Positions 42,338 to 51,343 of a stretch of 64,000 nt of DNA are shown here, piece by piece. The DNA lies in the NCBI GenBank assembly GCA_002342415.1, contig DDPY01000025.1:5415-69414 (forward strand), given 5' to 3'. The translations under genes and the position numbers were made by a program. Position 1 is the stretch's first letter. Each line of letters opens with the position of its first letter. The stretch comes from Prevotella sp. UBA2456. Lineage in GTDB: Bacteria; Bacteroidota; Bacteroidia; Bacteroidales; Bacteroidaceae. The notes below the pieces were generated by a model that was not told the DNA's origin, ran no database searches, and saw nothing but the letters and a program-made list of their open reading frames with translations.

Positions 42338-43015
42338 CTACAACTTGAAATTTGAGTCCTCACTGAATGCCCGCTTGTTGAAGTGGTAAAGGCTTGCCCC
42401 GCGCTTGGAACTTTGCTTGTCGATGTATTCCGTCTTCTCGATAAAGTCCATGTCTTTTATTCGTTTACGGAAATTACGCTTGTCGAGCTCCTCACCATTC
42501 ACAGCTTCATAGAGTCGCTGCAGCTGGGTGAGGGTAAACAGTTCTGGAAGCAACTCAAAGCCTACGGGGTTGGTCTTCATCTTTTGTCTCATCAGCTTAC
42601 GGGCCTGAAGCACCATTTCATAATGATCGCTGAAGAGTGGTGGCATTTTTTCTATGTCTACCCATTCTACTTCATGAGTCTTCTGCAATTTCTCGTCGTA
42701 GTCTTTCACCTTGATAAGTGCATAGTAGGCTACTGACACCACTCGTTCACCGGGATCTCGGTTGACACTACCGAAAGCTCCTACCTGACGCATGTACACG
42801 TCGTGCATACCTGTAAGCTCAAAGAGCGTACGGTTTGCAGCTTCGTCTACACTCTCATCGTTGCGGACGAAGCCTCCGTAAAGGCTCCATTCGCCCCTAC
42901 CAGGATCCATCTGCCTGCGACCGATGAGTATCTTCAGCTTGTTATCATCAAAGCCGAAGATAATACAGTCGACAGACAGATAAATCTTCTGATGTTCAAA
43001 ATAGAATGACGTCAT
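42338..43015 (-). CDS. araR: NUDIX-type arabinose regulator AraR
   Basis: 225 residues from the ATG at 43015; the in-frame start at 43078 lies within the transporter gene and is less likely. An N-terminal NUDIX fold (about 10-150) has GGFVRNDESVDEAANRTLFELTG in place of a strict Nudix box. A C-terminal winged-helix region (LPELFTLTQLQRLYEAVNG, NFRKRIKDMDFI) follows. It corresponds to the NrtR-like AraR described for Bacteroides thetaiotaomicron, where arabinose relieves repression. Its position between the transporter and araD fits. Confidence 0.88.
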   Translation of the reverse strand: MTSFYFEHQKIYLSVDCIIFGFDDNKLKILIGRRQMDPGRGEWSLYGGFVRNDESVDEAANRTLFELTGMHDVYMRQVGAFGSVNRDPGERVVSVAYYALIKVKDYDEKLQKTHEVEWVDIEKMPPLFSDHYEMVLQARKLMRQKMKTNPVGFELLPELFTLTQLQRLYEAVNGEELDKRNFRKRIKDMDFIEKTEYIDKQSSKRGASLYHFNKRAFSEDSNFKL

Positions 43016-43049
43016 TGTTCTTTTGGTATGTGATAGCCTGATGGTGTGC

Positions 43050-45041
43050 TTACCAGAGTGCGATGTAGAGGATGGCAAGAATCAGGATGACACCATAGGC
43101 ACCAATCTTGAAAGCACTGTCTGTGCGGAATAGCTTCAGGTCTATGTCTACAGCCTTCGGATCCTGTATCTTGTCCTTGGCGTTAGAGCGCAGGTAGATG
43201 CTCAGTGCAAAGAACATGCTGGCCAGGAAGAACATGGCCTCAAAGCCGTAGGCGCGTAGCTCTACCTTCATCATGCCCCAGATGCCAATCACCAGTGCGA
43301 TAAAGGTGAGGTAGAACATGCGGTCAGACCACTTCAGCTGGGTCTTGACGGCCCAGAGCTCCTGTTCCTTGGCGGGGATGGTGTTCTTTGACAGGAACGA
43401 CAGTCCGAAGAACAGAATGCACAGACATACGAAGACATAGCCCATGCGGAGCAGGAACGGGGTGTCGGGCATCATGAACTTGAACAGGATGGAGAATACG
43501 AAGGTGCCGATGGCGGTCACTACTGCAGCTACGCCCGAGGCGCGCTTCCACAACAGTCCGAGACCGAAGATGACCACTACGCCGGGATATACAAAGCCAG
43601 AGTACTCCTGGATGACTTGGAAGGCCTGGTCAGCACCGCCCATGATTGGATAGACGGCGATGAGTGCCAGAATGAGGGCACAGACGGACGTCATACGGCC
43701 AACGGTCACCAGTCTCTTCTCGGAGGCGTTCTTGTTGAAGAACTGCTTGTAGATATCCATTGTGAAGATGGTAGAAGTAGAGTTGAACATCGAGGCGAGC
43801 GACGAGATGACGGCAGCGGCCAGGGCAGCAAACGACAGACCTTTCACCACGACGGGTGTGAAGTTGCGGATGAGGAAGGGGTAGGCATCGTCGGAGCGTG
43901 TAATCTCGCCAGCGAGCGAAGCATACAGCTCGGGCTTCTGGGTCATGATATAGAAGGCGCAGACACCGGGGATACATACGATGAACGGAATCAAAATCTT
44001 CAGGAAAGCAGCAAAGATCATACCCTTCTTGGCCTCAGCCAGCGACTTGGCAGCCAGACCCTTCTGGATGATGTACTGGTTGAAGCCCCAGTAGCCCAAG
44101 TTGGTCAGCCACAGTGCACCGACGATGACCACGATGCCCGGGATGTCAAAATAGGGGTCGGAACCCACTGGGTTGCCCTGAGCGTCGAGGATGGCCTGAC
44201 CGGTGGCGTTCATGATACCGTCAATGTCGGGATATAAGGCCTCGTTGCGCGTCACTATCAGGTTGAAGTGCTTGTCGCCATCTATATTGCCCAGTTCCGT
44301 CATAATCTTGCCTAAGGCAGAGAAGGCATTGTCGGCATTGACATAAGGCGCGATGACATCCAAGGCTGCATAGGCCGTAATCAGACCACCGCCGACAAGG
44401 AAAGTTACTTGCATTACGTCTGTCCAGGCCACAGAAGCCAGACCGCCATAGATAGAGTAGAGGCCGGCGATGACAAAGAGTCCGAAGATAATCCAGAGCA
44501 GCGTCATGTCGACATTCATGCCGAGGAAGACACCAGCCACTGCGGGCAAGCCGAGAATCTGCTTGATAGCCAGAGCGCCTAACCAGGCTACGGAAGTAAG
44601 GTTGATGAAGACATAGAGGAAAAGCCAGAAGATGGAGAATGCCAGACCCACACCCCAGTTATAGCGTTCGCGAAGGAACTGGGGGATGGTGAAGATTTTC
44701 TTCTCAATCATCACTGGCAACAGGAACTTTGCCACAACTATCAGTGTGGCGGCAGCCATCAGTTCATAAGCGGCCATGGCAATACCCGACTTGAAAGCCG
44801 AGCCGGACATGCCGATGAACTGCTCTGCCGAGATGTTGGCAGCAATCAGTGATGCACCGACTGCCCACCAAGTCAGTGTGTTACCGGCCAGAAAGTAGTC
44901 GGCAGACGATTTTTCTTCACCTTTCTTGTTTCGCGACAGGAAAATACCCATGCTTACAAGAATAATAATGTACACGACAAAAACCAGATAGTCGGCTGTT
45001 GCAAACCCATTATTGCTTAGGGCTTCTGTAATAGTATTCAT
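43050..45041 (-). CDS. Sodium/sugar symporter (SSS family)
   Basis: 663 residues, longer than typical SSS proteins, with about 14 membrane helices. SAEQFIGMSGSAFKSGIAMAAYE and GLYSIYGGLASVAWTDVMQ are SSS/SGLT segments. Insertions include a large soluble loop near residues 250-300. From its place in the ara operon it probably imports L-arabinose (or galactose) with Na+. It lies 40 bp after the lipoprotein mutarotase and 34 bp before araR. Confidence 0.88.
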   Translation of the reverse strand: MNTITEALSNNGFATADYLVFVVYIIILVSMGIFLSRNKKGEEKSSADYFLAGNTLTWWAVGASLIAANISAEQFIGMSGSAFKSGIAMAAYELMAAATLIVVAKFLLPVMIEKKIFTIPQFLRERYNWGVGLAFSIFWLFLYVFINLTSVAWLGALAIKQILGLPAVAGVFLGMNVDMTLLWIIFGLFVIAGLYSIYGGLASVAWTDVMQVTFLVGGGLITAYAALDVIAPYVNADNAFSALGKIMTELGNIDGDKHFNLIVTRNEALYPDIDGIMNATGQAILDAQGNPVGSDPYFDIPGIVVIVGALWLTNLGYWGFNQYIIQKGLAAKSLAEAKKGMIFAAFLKILIPFIVCIPGVCAFYIMTQKPELYASLAGEITRSDDAYPFLIRNFTPVVVKGLSFAALAAAVISSLASMFNSTSTIFTMDIYKQFFNKNASEKRLVTVGRMTSVCALILALIAVYPIMGGADQAFQVIQEYSGFVYPGVVVIFGLGLLWKRASGVAAVVTAIGTFVFSILFKFMMPDTPFLLRMGYVFVCLCILFFGLSFLSKNTIPAKEQELWAVKTQLKWSDRMFYLTFIALVIGIWGMMKVELRAYGFEAMFFLASMFFALSIYLRSNAKDKIQDPKAVDIDLKLFRTDSAFKIGAYGVILILAILYIALW

Positions 45042-45081
45042 TGTAATTTGTAAAAAATTAAGTATTATTTTTTGTTATTGC

Positions 45082-46260
45082 TTATTTCGTGGAGAACTTG
45101 TAGGCAGCATGGCTGTAGTACTTCTCGCCAGGATTCAGTACAGGGCTTGCCCATTCGGGGTGGTTGGGCGAGTCGGGATACTTCTGGCTTTCCAGGCATA
45201 TTGAGACGTGTTTCGGATATTTTACACCCAGTTTGCGCACGATGTCGGCATCGCGACCTACGCCCTGGAAATTGCCGGAGTAGACCTGTACGCCGGGTTC
45301 GTTGGTGTACATCTCCATGAAAATGCCCGACTGGGGCGAATAGAGCGAGGCGCAGACCTGCGTGTCGTCACCTTTGCCGTCCTTGAAGGTGTTCAGGCAG
45401 AAGTTGTGGTCGTAGCCTGTGGCATTCTGAATCTGGTCGTACTTCGACTGGATACTGTCGCCAACGGCATGCGCTGTGCGGAAATCAAAGGGTGTGCCCT
45501 CAACGGGACGAATCTCTCCGGTAGGGATGTACTTGGCATCGGAGGGCGTGAAGTTGTCGGCATTGACATACAGCACCTGCTCGTAGGCGGGCTTGCTGAA
45601 GTCGCCCGACAGGTTGTAGTAGTTGTGGTTGGTCTGGTTGATGATGGTAGGCTTGTCGGTTTCTGCCTCCCATGTCATATCCAGCATGTTGTCTGCTGTC
45701 ACCTTATAGGTGGTTACTGCTTTGACGGTGCCGGGGAAACCGTTTTCTCCGTCTTGAGCTACGATGGTCAGCTTGAGGATGGAGTCGCCTATCTGCTCTG
45801 CATCATATACCTGATTCATCCATCCTGTAGTGCCGCCACCATGCAGGCAGTTCTCGTTGTCATTCGCCTTGAGCTGGTAGGTGGAGTCGTTCAGCTTGAA
45901 TTGTGCATTCTTGATGCGGTTGGCATAGCGGCCAACAGAGGAACCGTAGTCAGAGGGAGAATTCAGCGTATCAGTATACTGCGCAATGTTGTCAAATCCC
46001 AGCACCACATCTGTTGGCTTGCCATTGCGATCTGGAACCACCAGGCTCACCACGCGTCCGCCATAGTTGGTGATGCACACTTCCATGCCGTTCTGGTTCT
46101 TCAGTGTGTACAACTTGACAGGCTTCTCGTTGATAAGGGTGTCAAACTTGGCAGGGTCAAGACCCGATACCGTCAGTGCCTTCTGCTCACCAGAGGCACA
46201 AGCAGTCAACATGGCAATAGCCATTGTCATTCCTGCAAAAACTCCTTTGTAAGTTTTCAT
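45082..46260 (-). CDS. galM: Exported aldose 1-epimerase (lipoprotein)
   Basis: 392 residues. A lipoprotein signal ends AMLTAC with Cys21, so this mutarotase is in the periplasm or on a membrane surface. Family segments: NYGGRVVSLVVPDRNG, GSSVGRYANRI, the catalytic His regions CLHGGGTTGWMNQ and NQTNHNYYNLSG, and a C-terminal CLESQKYPDSPNHPEW. It speeds interconversion of alpha and beta sugar anomers before uptake. It heads the ara operon; candidate operators lie just upstream. A cytosolic paralogue is at 47597-48688. Confidence 0.9.
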   Translation of the reverse strand: MKTYKGVFAGMTMAIAMLTACASGEQKALTVSGLDPAKFDTLINEKPVKLYTLKNQNGMEVCITNYGGRVVSLVVPDRNGKPTDVVLGFDNIAQYTDTLNSPSDYGSSVGRYANRIKNAQFKLNDSTYQLKANDNENCLHGGGTTGWMNQVYDAEQIGDSILKLTIVAQDGENGFPGTVKAVTTYKVTADNMLDMTWEAETDKPTIINQTNHNYYNLSGDFSKPAYEQVLYVNADNFTPSDAKYIPTGEIRPVEGTPFDFRTAHAVGDSIQSKYDQIQNATGYDHNFCLNTFKDGKGDDTQVCASLYSPQSGIFMEMYTNEPGVQVYSGNFQGVGRDADIVRKLGVKYPKHVSICLESQKYPDSPNHPEWASPVLNPGEKYYSHAAYKFSTK

Positions 46261-46295
46261 TTTAGAAGTAGTTTCTAGTTATATAATGAATTTGG

Positions 46296-46372
46296 GTGTA
46301 AAATTACATTTATTTTTTGAATTAACAAAAGATTGGGGTATAAAAAATTAGCGCAAGGTGTAAAATTTACAC
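46296..46372 (-). promoter_or_regulatory. Candidate operators upstream of the ara operon
   Basis: GTGTAAAATTTACAC at 46358-46372 is a perfect palindrome (7+1+7). TGTAAAATTACA at 46297-46308 repeats its half-sites; on the minus strand it contains TAATTTTA, one base off the -7 consensus, 39 bp from the galM start. The two sites are centred about 62 bp apart, near six helical turns. They may bind AraR or a galactose regulator; that is inference. Confidence 0.5.
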
Positions 46373-46415
46373 TTCACGCTAACTATTTAACGTTTATTTG
46401 CTAAAGGATAACCTT

Positions 46416-47582
46416 TTAACAGAGTTTTCTTGATCCGTCGCCGATGACTACGTCATATACTTTGGGTTCATGACCATACTTGTCGTTGAATTGTTTCTTG
46501 GCATTAGCAATAAACTGCTTGTAGAGATCGTTACGAACCAGATTGATAGTACAGCCACCAAATCCACCGCCCATGATGCGAGAACCGGTCACCCCGTTTT
46601 CTTTGGCAATATCATTGAGGAAGTCTAGCTCTTCACATGAGACTTCATAGTCTTTCGACAGTCCTTCATGCGTCTGATACATCAGTGCGCCTACTTTTTC
46701 GTAGTCGCCTTCGTTCAATGCGTCACAAACAGCCAGCACTCGGTCTTTCTCGCCCAGTACGAATTTAGCACGCTTGTAGTCTTCCTCGCCAACCTCTGCC
46801 CGTACCTCGTCGAGCTGTTCCCAAGTGCAGTCGCGGAGGGTTTCAAACTTGCCTTCGGGATGCTTAGCCTGAATATGCTTGACAACATTCTCGCAGGAGT
46901 TGCGTCGGTCGTTATAGGGAGAGCCTGCCAATTGGTGCTTTACCACCGAGTCGAGCAATACAAGGCGATAGCCGTCGGGCTTGAAGGGGAAATACTCAAA
47001 CTCGCGTGAGCGACAGTCGAGACGCATTAGGCAGCCAGCTTTGCCAAAGACAGAGGCGAACTGATCCATGATGCCGCAGTTAACACCGCAATAGTTGTGC
47101 TCTGTAGCCTGACCAGCCAGTACCATATCCCACTGGCTGACCTTGTTCTCGCCAAAGATGTCGTTGAGTCCGCAGGCAAAGCAGCTTTCCATAGCAGCAC
47201 TGCTCGACATGCCTGCTCCCAAGGGTACATCACTGGAAAAGGCGATGTTGAATCCTTTAACGGGTACACCCAATTTCTTCATCTCAAGCGAGATACCATA
47301 GATGTATCTGGCCCACGATGTCTTGGGGCCATTAGGGTCGGAAAGCTTAAAATCTACCCGGTCCTTGAGGTCGATGGCATAAGCCATCACGGTGTCCTCT
47401 GTGCCATTAGCACGCATTTCTGCCATTACGCCCTTGTCTACAGCGCCTGGGAACACAAAACCGCCATTGTAGTCGGTGTGCTCGCCAATGAGGTTGATAC
47501 GGCCAGGAGATGTGTATACATTACCGGTCTTCCCATCAAAATGCTTGATGAAGCGGCTTCTTACATATTCAATTTCCACCAT
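46416..47582 (-). CDS. galK: Galactokinase
   Basis: 388 residues. A GHMP kinase phosphorylating galactose at C1. The galactokinase signature GRINLIGEHTDYNGG is near residue 27, the GHMP ATP loop PLGAGMSSSAAMES near 116, and the C-terminal GSRIMGGGFGGCTINLV near 330. It lies 14 bp downstream of the cytosolic mutarotase in one transcript. With galE (783-1823) part of the Leloir pathway is present; galT is not in the window. Confidence 0.95.
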   Translation of the reverse strand: MVEIEYVRSRFIKHFDGKTGNVYTSPGRINLIGEHTDYNGGFVFPGAVDKGVMAEMRANGTEDTVMAYAIDLKDRVDFKLSDPNGPKTSWARYIYGISLEMKKLGVPVKGFNIAFSSDVPLGAGMSSSAAMESCFACGLNDIFGENKVSQWDMVLAGQATEHNYCGVNCGIMDQFASVFGKAGCLMRLDCRSREFEYFPFKPDGYRLVLLDSVVKHQLAGSPYNDRRNSCENVVKHIQAKHPEGKFETLRDCTWEQLDEVRAEVGEEDYKRAKFVLGEKDRVLAVCDALNEGDYEKVGALMYQTHEGLSKDYEVSCEELDFLNDIAKENGVTGSRIMGGGFGGCTINLVRNDLYKQFIANAKKQFNDKYGHEPKVYDVVIGDGSRKLC

Positions 47583-47596
47583 AAGCCAATCGCTTT

Positions 47597-48688
47597 TTAT
47601 TTCACTACACCAAACTTATAGATGGTCTTCTGCTTATAGCGCTCGCCTGGGTTCAATACTACACTGGGGAAGTAGGGACGGTTGGGCGTGTCGGGGAAGT
47701 GCTGTGCCTCCAGACAGACTGCCGAGCGACATGGGAAAGTGGCACCGTTAGCACCCTTGTAGCCATTGGCATAGTTGGCTGTATAGAGCTGCATGCCCGG
47801 CTCTGTGGTGTAGCACTCCAGAGTGCGTCCGCTCTTCGGATCGGTAATCCTGGCAGCAAAGCTCAGCTCGCCCTCTTCTTGCTTGTTGAGCACATAGTTG
47901 TGGTCATACCCTTTGCCGAATTTAATCTGCTCGTTATCAGCGTTGATGTCCTGTCCGAAAGTCTTTGGTGTGCGGAAGTCGAAGGGCGTGCCTTCCACCT
48001 TCAGAATCTCACCTGTAGGAATAGCCGTAGCGTCTGTTGGCAGATAGAAGTCTGCATTGATTTCGCAAATCTGGTCTTCGATAGTTGGGGTGGGGTCAGC
48101 GGTACCTGTCAGGCTGAAGAAGGCGTGGTGGGTCAGGTTGACAATTGTCTTCTTGTTGGTGGTAGCGAGATATTCGATAATCAGTTCATTATTGTCACTG
48201 AAGGTGAATTCTACGGTGACATCCAACTCGCCAGTGAACCCTTCTTCTCCATAGGATGATACGCGATGCAAAGCCAGCGAGCGCGGCCCCATCTGACGGG
48301 CATCCCATATCTTAGCATTGAAGCCTACCGAACCACCGTGCAGATGGTTGGGACCATCGTTCAGAGCCAGTTGATATTCTTTTCCGTTCAGCGTGAACTG
48401 TCCTTTGCAGATGCGGTTGCCCCAGCGCCCTATGAGAGTAGAGAGGTAAGGCTCGTTTCCGCTTGTCAGCTGCTCAATGCTGCCGTGTCCCTGAATGACG
48501 TTGGCCACATTGCCGTCCTTGTCTGGAACCATGATGGCACAAATGGCGCCGCCATAATTGGAGATAGCTACTTCATAACCTTTGCGGTTCTTCAAAATGT
48601 AAAGATCCGTCTTTTTTCCGTTCACCGTGGTCTGGAAATCCTTGCGGTTCAGACCACATAAATTCGCGTTTTCCGTTGTGTTAGCCAT
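47597..48688 (-). CDS. galM: Aldose 1-epimerase (cytosolic)
   Basis: 363 residues with no signal peptide, unlike the lipoprotein paralogue at 45082. Same family segments: ISNYGGAICAIMVPDKDG, NRICKGQFTLNG, the His motifs NHLHGGSVGFNAKIW and NLTHHAFFSLTG, and CLEAQHFPDTPNRPYF. It supplies alpha-D-galactose to GalK, whose gene follows directly. A TTACTTTG resembling a -7 box lies about 40 bp upstream. Confidence 0.93.
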   Translation of the reverse strand: MANTTENANLCGLNRKDFQTTVNGKKTDLYILKNRKGYEVAISNYGGAICAIMVPDKDGNVANVIQGHGSIEQLTSGNEPYLSTLIGRWGNRICKGQFTLNGKEYQLALNDGPNHLHGGSVGFNAKIWDARQMGPRSLALHRVSSYGEEGFTGELDVTVEFTFSDNNELIIEYLATTNKKTIVNLTHHAFFSLTGTADPTPTIEDQICEINADFYLPTDATAIPTGEILKVEGTPFDFRTPKTFGQDINADNEQIKFGKGYDHNYVLNKQEEGELSFAARITDPKSGRTLECYTTEPGMQLYTANYANGYKGANGATFPCRSAVCLEAQHFPDTPNRPYFPSVVLNPGERYKQKTIYKFGVVK

Positions 48689-48796
48689 ATACGTTTTGCT
48701 TTTAGTTACAAAATTCTAATTTGCAAAGTAACCGAAAAAAAACGAGAATGACGAAAGAAACACTTAAAAAAACGTTTACGGGAGTGTTAAAAACAC

Positions 48797-50095
48797 CTAA
48801 ATGCAAGTTCGCAAGAAGTCTCCGACGACGTATGAAGACCCTCCGACAAATATAAAATCGTCTTTTCCAGCAGCCTTCATAGCTGCTTTATATGCTTCAC
48901 GTACAGCGGGATAGCATTTCCCTTTCAGCCCCAATTCCATAGCCATCGCCTGGAGTGTTTGGGATTGAAGGGCTCTCTTGCTATTGGCTTGCGTAAAATA
49001 GTAGGAAGCGTCCGTGGGTAGCAGTTTCAGCACTCCTTTCACATCTTTGTCGTTAACCATTCCGAATACGATGTGCATCTGTTTGTTCTTCACCAATGCC
49101 AGTTGTTGGCTGATATATTCCCATCCGCCAACGTTGTGTCCGGTATCGCAGACTACCTGTGGGTTGTCTTGTATCTGTTGCCAGCGTCCCATCAGACCTG
49201 TATGGGTAATGACGTTCTTCAGTCCGTTCTTCAGTTCAAAGAAGTCGTCTTGAAGTGGGCTGAGGTATCCTTGTAGTGCTATCTGCTTCAGCGCGAAGAG
49301 GGCGGTGTTCAGGTTTTTCTGCTGATAGATACCGCCCAGGTCGCCTTCCAGGTCACCCAGATGCTTGGTTGTGTACAACATACCTCCGTTCGGCATGATA
49401 TGGGCGCTTACTACTTCAGGAGCGTCCTCCGCAAAGATAATCGGGGCCTCCATTTCCTTGGCTTTGGCTTCAAAGACAGGGCGTGTTTCTTGGTGATTCT
49501 CGCCTATGACCACAGGCACTCCTTTCTTTATAATACCAGCTTTCTCGGCGGCAATCTCTGCTAACGTTTCTCCCAGGAACTGGGTATGGTCGTAGCTGAT
49601 GTTGGTGATGACGGATACCAGTGGGGTAATGATGTTCGTGCAGTCAAGTCGGCCTCCGAGTCCTACTTCAATGACGGCGATGTCCACTTCCATGTCGCGG
49701 AAATATTTGAAGGCCATCGCAGTGGTCACCTCAAAGAATGAGGGGTGCAGGGGTTCAAAGAAGGCGCGCTCCTTGTCTACAAATTCCACGACGTAGTTCT
49801 CGCTGATGGGGGTTCCGTTCACTCGGATACGCTCCCTGAAGTCAACCAAGTGGGGGGAGGTATAGAGTCCAATCCGATAACCGCTTTCCTGCAGAATAGA
49901 TGCGATGGTATGTGACACGCTGCCTTTGCCGTTGGTTCCTCCCACGTGGATGGTGGCAAACGCCTTGTGGGGGTGGCCAAAGTGCTCGTCCAAGGCCAGT
50001 GTGTTGCTAAGCCCCTCTTTGTATCCAGTTGCTCCCTGCTTTTCAAACATGGGCATCTGGTTATACAGATATTCGCAGGTTTCTTGGTAGTTCAT
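48797..50095 (-). CDS. folC: Folylpolyglutamate/dihydrofolate synthase
   Basis: 432 residues. A Mur-ligase-fold enzyme adding glutamate to dihydropteroate or folates. The P-loop GGTNGKGSVSHTIA is near residues 52-65, HPSFFEVTTAMAF and VGLGGRLDCTNII follow, and VCDTGHNVGGWEY marks the C-terminal domain. The leader contains AGTAAAT-type heptamer repeats (50102-50131) and the gene starts 38 bp after dnaJ. Confidence 0.93.
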   Translation of the reverse strand: MNYQETCEYLYNQMPMFEKQGATGYKEGLSNTLALDEHFGHPHKAFATIHVGGTNGKGSVSHTIASILQESGYRIGLYTSPHLVDFRERIRVNGTPISENYVVEFVDKERAFFEPLHPSFFEVTTAMAFKYFRDMEVDIAVIEVGLGGRLDCTNIITPLVSVITNISYDHTQFLGETLAEIAAEKAGIIKKGVPVVIGENHQETRPVFEAKAKEMEAPIIFAEDAPEVVSAHIMPNGGMLYTTKHLGDLEGDLGGIYQQKNLNTALFALKQIALQGYLSPLQDDFFELKNGLKNVITHTGLMGRWQQIQDNPQVVCDTGHNVGGWEYISQQLALVKNKQMHIVFGMVNDKDVKGVLKLLPTDASYYFTQANSKRALQSQTLQAMAMELGLKGKCYPAVREAYKAAMKAAGKDDFIFVGGSSYVVGDFLRTCI

Positions 50096-50101
50096 CCAGA
50101 G

Positions 50102-50131
50102 ATTTACTATTTACGGATTTACTATTTACGA
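50102..50131 (-). repeat. AGTAAAT heptamer repeats before folC
   Basis: On the minus strand CGTAAATAGTAAATC is repeated twice, between the dnaJ stop and the folC start. It matches in sense and position the repeats before trpS and the gene at 31897-32412. Confidence 0.75.
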
Positions 50132-50132
50132 T

Positions 50133-51287
50133 TTAGTTGAAATAGTTCTTGAATTTCTGGAAGATGCTTTGCTTGGTAGCGGCATCACCCTTGAAATTGT
50201 CACTCTTGCGGAACTGCTCGATGGCAGCCTTCTCCTCGCGCGACAACTCCTTGGGCACGTAGACGCTGACGTTGACCACCAGATCGCCGTTGCCCCGTCC
50301 GTAGCCTTGAACTGCAGGCAGACCCTTTCCGCGCAGGCGGAGGGTTTTGCCAGGCTGAGTGCCAGGCTCCATCTTCACTTTCAGCTTCGTGCCTTCGATG
50401 GTGGGGATTTCCACCTCTCCGCCGAGTGCCGCTGTAGGGAAGTCAAGCAGCAGGTTGTATATCAAGTTGTTATCGTCGCGAACAAAGGTGTCGTTTTCTT
50501 CTTCCTCGATGAATACCTGTATGTCGCCGTTGATACCTTTTCGGGGGCCGGCATTACCCTTGCCGGGTACGTTGACGATCATGCCCTCGGCCACACCGGC
50601 AGGGATTTTGATCTCTACCACTTCTTCGCCCTTCTCTACGCCTGTACCATGACAGTGGTGACATTTGTTCTTGATGATGGTGCCCTCACCGTCGCAGGTA
50701 GGACATACTCCTTGGGTTTGCATCATGCCGAAGATGCTCTGGGTGGTATGCGTGATGACGCCCGATCCGTGACAGGTGGGACATTTCTCCGATGTGCTTC
50801 CAGCCTCGGCACCCGTACCCTGACAGTGCGAGCAGGTGATGTCCTTGCGAACCTTGAACTTCTTGGTGACACCATGGGCAATCTCCTCCAAGGAGAGTCT
50901 TACCTTCAGGCGCAGGTCGCTGCCACGATGTACCTCTGGTCCGCGACTGCCTCCGCCAAAACCGCCAAATCCGGCACGTCCGCCAAAGATGTCGCCAAAC
51001 ATCGAGAAGATGTCGTCCATATTCATCGATGCCCCGAATCCTCCAAAACCTCCGGCACCGCCGGGACCGTTGAATCCGAAGGTGTCATACTGCTCGCGCT
51101 TCTTGGGGTCGTGCAGCACATCGTAGGCTTCAGCAGCCTCCTTGAATTTCTCCTCTGCCTCCTTGTTGCCCGGGTTGCGGTCGGGGTGGTATTTGATGGC
51201 GATGGTGCGATACGCCTTTTTTATCTGGTCTTCGGTGGCGTTTTTGTCTACGCCAAGCACCTCGTAGTAGTCACGTTTTTGTGCCAT
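50133..51287 (-). CDS. dnaJ: Chaperone DnaJ
   Basis: 384 residues. The J domain has the His-Pro-Asp motif at 34-36. A long Gly/Phe-rich region spans about 70-115. The four CxxCxGxG zinc motifs lie at about 155-215 (CSHCQGTG, CPTCHGSG, CPTCDGEG, CHHCHGTG), followed by the substrate-binding and dimerisation domains. It delivers unfolded proteins to DnaK and stimulates its ATPase. It is downstream of grpE, separated by a leader of AGTTGAG-type repeats. Confidence 0.96.
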   Translation of the reverse strand: MAQKRDYYEVLGVDKNATEDQIKKAYRTIAIKYHPDRNPGNKEAEEKFKEAAEAYDVLHDPKKREQYDTFGFNGPGGAGGFGGFGASMNMDDIFSMFGDIFGGRAGFGGFGGGSRGPEVHRGSDLRLKVRLSLEEIAHGVTKKFKVRKDITCSHCQGTGAEAGSTSEKCPTCHGSGVITHTTQSIFGMMQTQGVCPTCDGEGTIIKNKCHHCHGTGVEKGEEVVEIKIPAGVAEGMIVNVPGKGNAGPRKGINGDIQVFIEEEENDTFVRDDNNLIYNLLLDFPTAALGGEVEIPTIEGTKLKVKMEPGTQPGKTLRLRGKGLPAVQGYGRGNGDLVVNVSVYVPKELSREEKAAIEQFRKSDNFKGDAATKQSIFQKFKNYFN

Positions 51288-51290
51288 TAT

Positions 51291-51343
51291 CTCTTATTTC
51301 TCAATTTCTCAATTTTCAACTTTCAACTCTCAACTCTCAACTA
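51291..51343 (-). repeat. AGTTGAG heptamer repeats between grpE and dnaJ
   Basis: On the minus strand AGTTGAG, AGTTGAG, AGTTGAA, AGTTGAA and degenerate AATTGAG copies run from the grpE stop to just before the dnaJ start codon. This is another member of the 7-bp repeat family seen around the window. Confidence 0.75.

Noticed and set aside
48689..48796. Terminator downstream of folC
   Set aside because: Only weak GTGTT/AACAC pairings with the T-run in the loop are present, which is not a convincing intrinsic terminator.
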